A stretch of DNA of 33,546 nucleotides, from positions 1 through 33,546 of the forward strand of contig CAZHER010000010.1 in the NCBI GenBank assembly GCA_964532005.1. Direction: 5' to 3'. The DNA is from CAYQEU01 sp964532005 (GTDB lineage: Bacteria > Patescibacteriota > Doudnabacteria > UBA920). Position 1 is the first letter of the stretch. Each line of letters starts with the position of its first letter. Shown here one piece after another: positions 30,190-33,546 of the stretch. The notes beneath the pieces are model-generated. The model was given only the letters and a program-made list of their open reading frames with translations, searched no databases and was not told the origin of the DNA. Made by a program: the position numbers and the translations under genes.

Positions 30190-30525
30190 ATGATACCAAC
30201 ACAAAAATACAAAATGTTTCTGTCGGAACTTATTAGACGACATATGCTCGTCTTGGGCCCCAACATTGCTCGAGATGTGGCTTTTGGGGTGGACGGTTTG
30301 ACTGTAGATAATAGCGGTGAAGTTAGCGATATCCAAGGGGACAACCTTTTAATAATGAAAGATTTAATTGCTGGATATAATAATTTATGTGAACCCGTAA
30401 CTCAACTGGTGGCGTATCAGCTGTTAGAGCAATATCCAGATGTGCGCGCCGAATACAACGACCCGATTACCGAAATTAATTTGACTTGTTCTTTGACCGA
30501 ACAAACAAAAGAGGTTGTTAAATGA
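30190..30525 (+). CDS. Unrecognised 111-residue protein linked to a histidine kinase
   Basis: I do not recognise the family. The start at 30190 (MIPTQKYKMFL) is preferred because the frame's upstream GTG lies before the -10 box. The protein looks mostly helical: about residues 8-25 (LSELIRRHMLVLGPNIARDV) and about 55-85 (LIMKDLIAGYNNLCEPVTQL onward), around a short strand-like stretch GLTVDNSGEVSDIQGD. There is no membrane segment; the single cysteines are unremarkable. Its stop overlaps the kinase start (ATGA, 4 bases), a sign of coupled translation and probably of joint function. It could be a kinase regulator, an anti-kinase or a phosphotransfer partner, but no conserved His or other phosphotransfer motif is evident. 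Confidence 0.75.
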   Translation: MIPTQKYKMFLSELIRRHMLVLGPNIARDVAFGVDGLTVDNSGEVSDIQGDNLLIMKDLIAGYNNLCEPVTQLVAYQLLEQYPDVRAEYNDPITEINLTCSLTEQTKEVVK

Positions 30526-32192
30526 TTGCCAATCTTCTGCTTTTTGCTGATTTTCTTTTGTTGGGATTGGTTTTTTTCTTTTACATCCGCAGAGTTCTAA
30601 AGGAACGTTCCAGGCTTCAAGGCGTGGCCAGCCAGTCTTTCGAACTCCAACAAAAAATGTATCAGATTCAGGTTTTGAGAGAAATTGGCGGGCGCATTGG
30701 CTATTCTTTGGATACTAGCAAAATTACAGAAATTATTACCAGTAGTATCGGTAGTCTTTTGGATTATGACACAGTATCATATGTCCTATTTGATAATGTT
30801 GACGAAGTGATCTTCAAAACACATGTTCACCAAACGGTAAATAGAATTTTTCTTGATGAAGTAAGAAACCATCTAGTGCAGTCAATTTCAGCCATCTGTG
30901 GCAAAGGGCCAGATTTGAGCAAAGCAGACGCACGTGTCACCGGAACAATCTTAGACGATAATTTGAAAGTTCGAGTCGAGTCTTATATAAATATTCCTGT
31001 AATTGTCGACAACAGGCTGCTGGGCATGATCAACGTCGCTTCTTCTAAACCGGGATTATATGATCAATCGCAAGCAGGTAGTTTATATAGTATTACCAAT
31101 GAAGCTGGTACAGCAGTTTCTCAGTTACAGACATTGCTAGACAATGAGCAGGGTAAATTGCGCGGTGTGATTTACTCTATGACCGACGGCGTTCTGATGG
31201 TGGACAATAGGAATCAACTTTTAGTTTCCAACCCCGCCGTAAAAAATTTATTGCAATTGCCGGCGGATCATGACATAACTATGTTTGATGTCATTAATGC
31301 TTTGGCGGGGAAAGTAGATTTGCGCACCAAGATCGAGGAGTCTATTTCTAAAGATACAGCCATCAAAGTTCCGGAACTATTTCTCAAAGATCGAGCTTTG
31401 GAGCTTACTATTACACCTGCTAAAGATCAGAACCAGGAAATTATGGGAGTCTCGGTTATTCTGCATGATGTAACAGCAGATAAGTCATTGGAGAAGCTGC
31501 GCCAAGAGTTCACAGCTATGATGGTTCACGAACTTCGCGCCCCTTTAACTGCGGTGCGCTGGTCCAGCGAATCTTTGTTAAAAGGGGTTAGTGATCCAGC
31601 TCACGCGGTGGAAGCACAGAAAGTCAAAGACGGCATTGTTACCATAGAAAGCGCTGCTGCCAATATGCTGGATTTGGTAAATGATCTTTTGGATGTTGCA
31701 AAAATTGAAGCCGGTAAGTTTGACCTTAATCTTCAAGATTATGACTTGGTAGAAATTATTACAGGACAGGTTAAAACTTTTGAAGCTCAGGCAGAAATGA
31801 AACATTTGAAATTAAATCTAATTTCTGTGGACCGATGCATTCTAAAATGCGACAAAGTCCGTATTTCCCAAGTGATGGACAACCTTATCAGTAATGCGAT
31901 AAAATATACTGACAGTGGCCAAATTGACATCAACGTGGCTGTGGATAAGTCAGCCAGCCAAGCTGTTGTGTCTATTAAGGATTCCGGCGTGGGCGTGAGC
32001 CGAGAAGATCTGAACCAGCTATTTTCCAAATTCAAACAACTAACTTCTACCGACCGTTCTCGTAAAGGAACCGGCCTTGGCCTGGTTGTAAGTAAAGGGA
32101 TTGTAGAAGCCCACGGTGGTAGAATTTGGGCTGAAAGTGCGGGGGAAAACATGGGAAGCACATTTTCTTTTTCTATACCTATTAAGTCATAA
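30522..32192 (+). CDS. Sensor histidine kinase with GAF and PAS domains
   Basis: 556 residues: one N-terminal membrane segment (about 2-23), a GAF-like domain (about 50-205), a PAS-like domain (about 210-320, VIYSMTDGVLMVDNRNQL), the HisKA dimerisation helix pair with phospho-acceptor His336 (MVHELRAPLTAVRWSSESLL), and a full HATPase domain. The ATPase boxes are seen: N box VMDNLISNAIKYT, G1 KDSGVGVSRED, F box LFSKFKQL and G2 GTGLGLVVSKGIVEAHGG. No periplasmic sensor loop is present, so the stimulus is probably sensed inside the cell by GAF or PAS. The cognate response regulator gene follows after 4 bases. Confidence 0.92.
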   Translation: MIANLLLFADFLLLGLVFFFYIRRVLKERSRLQGVASQSFELQQKMYQIQVLREIGGRIGYSLDTSKITEIITSSIGSLLDYDTVSYVLFDNVDEVIFKTHVHQTVNRIFLDEVRNHLVQSISAICGKGPDLSKADARVTGTILDDNLKVRVESYINIPVIVDNRLLGMINVASSKPGLYDQSQAGSLYSITNEAGTAVSQLQTLLDNEQGKLRGVIYSMTDGVLMVDNRNQLLVSNPAVKNLLQLPADHDITMFDVINALAGKVDLRTKIEESISKDTAIKVPELFLKDRALELTITPAKDQNQEIMGVSVILHDVTADKSLEKLRQEFTAMMVHELRAPLTAVRWSSESLLKGVSDPAHAVEAQKVKDGIVTIESAAANMLDLVNDLLDVAKIEAGKFDLNLQDYDLVEIITGQVKTFEAQAEMKHLKLNLISVDRCILKCDKVRISQVMDNLISNAIKYTDSGQIDINVAVDKSASQAVVSIKDSGVGVSREDLNQLFSKFKQLTSTDRSRKGTGLGLVVSKGIVEAHGGRIWAESAGENMGSTFSFSIPIKS

Positions 32193-32196
32193 ACAT

Positions 32197-32577
32197 ATGC
32201 CAAAAATAGTAATTGCAGAAGACGACCAGCTAATAAACGCATCTTTGGTGCAAGGTTTTACAGATGCAGGTTATGAAGTTATTTCTGCCCCAGATGGGGA
32301 AGAGGCGGTTGCAAAAATTAAGGAGACCAAACCGGAAGTGGTAGTGTTGGACATCATGATGCCCAAACTAGACGGTATTGGTGTTTTATGGGAAATGAAA
32401 GCAGATCCTGCAACCGAAAAGATACCCGCTGTCATGCTTACCAATCTAAGCGATGCTGAGACTGTCAGCAAGATTTTGGAAGCCGGGGCCGCTGACTATC
32501 TGTTAAAGAGCGACCAGTCAATTGAACAAGTGGTCCAGAAAGTCAGAGAGGTTTTAGAGCGTTCCGTAAAGCTTTAG
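32197..32577 (+). CDS. Single-domain response regulator (CheY-like)
   Basis: 126 residues, a receiver domain only. Acidic pocket IAEDDQL, phospho-acceptor Asp52 in VVVLDIMMPKLDG, Thr/Ser switch in AVMLTNLSD and the conserved Lys in DYLLKSDQS are all present. I chose the ATG at 32197 (MPKIVIAEDD) instead of an in-frame start at 32116 that would overlap the kinase gene by 77 bases. With no DNA-binding or enzymatic output domain it must act by protein contact, in phosphorelay, or by feeding back on the kinase. It is co-transcribed with the kinase and followed 7 bases later by an RNA methyltransferase gene. Confidence 0.93.
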   Translation: MPKIVIAEDDQLINASLVQGFTDAGYEVISAPDGEEAVAKIKETKPEVVVLDIMMPKLDGIGVLWEMKADPATEKIPAVMLTNLSDAETVSKILEAGAADYLLKSDQSIEQVVQKVREVLERSVKL

Positions 32578-32584
32578 ATTATCC

Positions 32585-33082
32585 ATGAATAATAAGGGTT
32601 CAAAAAAAAAGCTCATGCCGGACTTTTTGGTAATGGCGCATAATATTCGATCTTTACATAATGTAGGGTCGATTTTTCGTACTGCTGATAGTCTGGGTGT
32701 GAGCAAAATAATTCTGACTGGGTACACGGGAACGCCGCCTGATTCTCGGTTGGCTAAAGTTGCTTTAGGTGCCGAAAATTTTGTCCCATGGGAATATAAC
32801 AAATCGGCTGTTAGGGCAATAAAAAAACTTAGACAAGAAAAACCTGGAATTACAATAGCAGGTTTGGAAAATAATATTTCGGGACTTCGTCCGAAACAAT
32901 TGAATGAATTTATTCCTAGGTTTCCTATGGTATTAATAGTTGGCGAAGAAACTAAAGGGATCCCTAAAAAAATATTGGAGCTGTGTGATGTTCTTGTAGA
33001 AATCCCAATGAAGGGCCAGAAAGAAAGCCTAAATGTATCTGTGGCTTTTGGAATTGCAGCGTATCAAATACTTGCCAAATAA
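32585..33082 (+). CDS. SPOUT-family RNA 2'-O-methyltransferase (TrmH/SpoU-like)
   Basis: 165 residues, the short form consisting of the catalytic SPOUT knot without an RNA-binding extension. The three family motifs are intact: motif 1 HNVGSIFRTADSLGV (Asn and Arg), motif 2 VLIVGEETKGIPKKIL, motif 3 IPMKGQKESLNVSVAFGIA, which form the AdoMet pocket within the trefoil knot. The substrate is probably a ribose 2'-OH in tRNA or rRNA, but TrmH, TrmL and RlmB types cannot be separated here. It is the last gene of the kinase unit and is followed by a hairpin-plus-T terminator. Confidence 0.92.
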   Translation: MNNKGSKKKLMPDFLVMAHNIRSLHNVGSIFRTADSLGVSKIILTGYTGTPPDSRLAKVALGAENFVPWEYNKSAVRAIKKLRQEKPGITIAGLENNISGLRPKQLNEFIPRFPMVLIVGEETKGIPKKILELCDVLVEIPMKGQKESLNVSVAFGIAAYQILAK

Positions 33083-33192
33083 ATCAGAAATAAGCATACT
33101 GACGTAGCAAAACACCTTTTGTTACACCTCTAACAAAACAGGCTGTGGATTACTAAAAATGGCAAATAATAAATTTTAAATAATTGCTATTT

Positions 33193-33220
33193 TCTCTCAT
33201 ATTAATGAGGGATTTTATAT
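33193..33220 (+). terminator. Probable rho-independent terminator after the methyltransferase gene
   Basis: TCTCTCAT (33193-33200), loop ATTA, ATGAGGGA (33205-33212; one G-T pair), followed by TTTTATAT. The stem is AT-rich, so termination may be partial. It closes the 30190-33082 unit before the mraZ promoter. The remaining sequence between 33083 and 33192 shows only a weak hairpin. Confidence 0.55.
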
Positions 33221-33243
33221 ATGGGAAACTTTGGTGAAACATT

Positions 33244-33272
33244 TTGACCGTTCCCATTAAGTGGAGTATAAT
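33244..33272 (+). promoter_or_regulatory. Sigma70-type promoter of mraZ
   Basis: TTGACC (33244-33249), 17-base spacer, TATAAT (33267-33272). The predicted leader is about 92 bases, by far the longest in the window, and holds the MraZ repeats. Confidence 0.8.
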
Positions 33273-33282
33273 TCTTATGTAA

Positions 33283-33317
33283 TGGCAAAAAGTGGATAAA
33301 AGTGGGGATAAGTGGGA
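33283..33317 (+). promoter_or_regulatory. MraZ autoregulatory operator: four 10-bp-spaced TGG repeats
   Basis: TGGCA (33283), TGGAT (33293), TGGGG (33303) and TGGGA (33313) recur at exactly 10-base steps. MraZ of other bacteria binds TGGGN direct repeats separated by 5 bases upstream of its own gene and represses the division cluster. The repeats lie just after the predicted transcription start, where a bound ring of MraZ would block elongation or open-complex escape. Confidence 0.85.
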
Positions 33318-33370
33318 AACCTCGAATGATCCTTAAAAAAGCCAAAAAATCCTAATTTACTGACTGAAAA

Positions 33371-33546
33371 ATGTTTATTGGTGAGTTCACAGCCACAATT
33401 GATGATAAGGGGAGGATTTCCATTCCGGCTAAATTCCGCACCCAACTTAAGTCCAAGGTAGTTGTTACCAGGGGTCTTGATAATTCGTTATTTCTGTATA
33501 CATTAGACGAGTGGAAAAAGCTCGCAGAAAAATTGGCTAGTCTCCC
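33371..33546 (+). CDS. mraZ: Transcriptional regulator MraZ (3' end cut by window)
   Basis: The first 58 codons are visible before the window ends. MFIGEF, then IDDKGRISIPAKFR, is the canonical first AbrB-like repeat of MraZ (M-F-x-G-E, then D-x-K-G-R-x-x-x-P-x-x-F-R), and the stretch VVTRGLDNSLFLYTLDEW is also typical. In other bacteria MraZ forms rings that bind direct repeats in its own promoter and control the division and cell wall (dcw) cluster, usually followed by rsmH and ftsI genes. The operator repeats upstream here agree. The leader close to the ATG has no Shine-Dalgarno site. The second repeat of the protein is expected beyond the window. Confidence 0.94.
   Translation, partial: MFIGEFTATIDDKGRISIPAKFRTQLKSKVVVTRGLDNSLFLYTLDEWKKLAEKLASL

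Noticed and set aside
32116..32196. In-frame ATG at 32116 as the response-regulator start
   Set aside because: It would overlap the kinase C-terminus by 77 bases and add 27 residues before a canonical receiver N-terminus at 32197.
31787..32242. 151-codon open frame on the minus strand across the kinase and regulator genes
   Set aside because: Antisense to the conserved HATPase motifs and spans two real genes; no promoter.
33117..33138. Hairpin TTTTGTTA / TAACAAAA after the methyltransferase gene
   Set aside because: An 8-base AT-rich stem with no following T-run; the hairpin at 33193-33212 is a better terminator.
1..33546. CRISPR array, tRNA or rRNA gene, insertion sequence, prophage
   Set aside because: No regularly spaced repeats beyond the mraZ operator, no cloverleaf-like or rRNA-like sequence noticed by eye, and no transposase or phage protein among the frames. 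A tRNA scan was not possible.

Overview
The window looks like a piece of chromosome from a small-genome bacterium of the Candidate Phyla Radiation (Patescibacteria), most likely a Parcubacteria-like lineage. This is inferred from gene content and style: tightly packed genes almost all on one strand, many short unrecognised membrane proteins, a split transketolase beside a lower-glycolysis set, PEGA-domain and GT-C/GtrA cell-surface genes, few Shine-Dalgarno sites, and several genes whose -10 box lies right at the start codon. TGA is used as a stop throughout, so the code is standard. No tRNA, rRNA, CRISPR array, insertion sequence or phage gene was seen.

Layout. 1-906: the 3' end of a GC-richer, probably extracellular protein gene, closed by a terminator. 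931-4027: two overlapping AT-rich GT-C type membrane glycosyltransferase-like genes. 4112-5428: an unrecognised soluble protein and a GtrA-family membrane protein, then a terminator. 5496-7055: dnaX. 7113-19365: a long co-directional run with no clear internal terminator: an anchored exported protein, an HtrA protease, RuvX, then a carbon block (GalT-like, TpiA, RpiB, Rpe, transketolase N half, two membrane proteins, transketolase C half, a PfkB-family sugar kinase, a small membrane protein, GAPDH). 19419-19646: a small minus-strand membrane gene with its own promoter, Shine-Dalgarno site and terminator sits between gap and pgk. 19744-22603: pgk and gpmI. 22632-24771: recJ and an RNase H gene. 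24774-26054 (minus): a PEGA-domain membrane protein. 26137-27666: mreB and a histidine-phosphatase-like gene. 27731-28753: two membrane proteins, then a terminator. 28814-30121: a Y-family DNA polymerase behind a 24-bp perfect palindrome. 30190-33082: a small unknown protein, a GAF/PAS histidine kinase, a single-domain response regulator and a SPOUT RNA methyltransferase. 33371-end: the start of mraZ with its promoter and direct-repeat operator, presumably the first gene of the dcw division cluster.

How the genes work together. The central block supplies non-oxidative pentose phosphate steps (RpiB, Rpe, split transketolase) and triose to 2-/3-phosphoglycerate steps (TpiA, GAPDH, PGK, GpmI). 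No phosphofructokinase-A, aldolase, enolase or pyruvate kinase is visible here. The layout fits sugar entering lower glycolysis through pentose phosphate chemistry, but the missing enzymes could be elsewhere in the genome. The ends of the window concern the envelope and cell shape (GT-C, GtrA, mreB, mraZ), with replication and repair genes (dnaX, ruvX, recJ, rnhA, dinB) scattered between.

The strongest non-coding signals are the palindrome over the dinB promoter, the mraZ repeats, the textbook promoter of the small minus-strand gene, and a recurring pattern of extended -10 boxes with leaderless or A-rich leaders. I did not find a clearly new multi-gene system. The best leads are the dinB palindrome, the 111-residue protein linked to the kinase, and the membrane protein with a histone-like tail.
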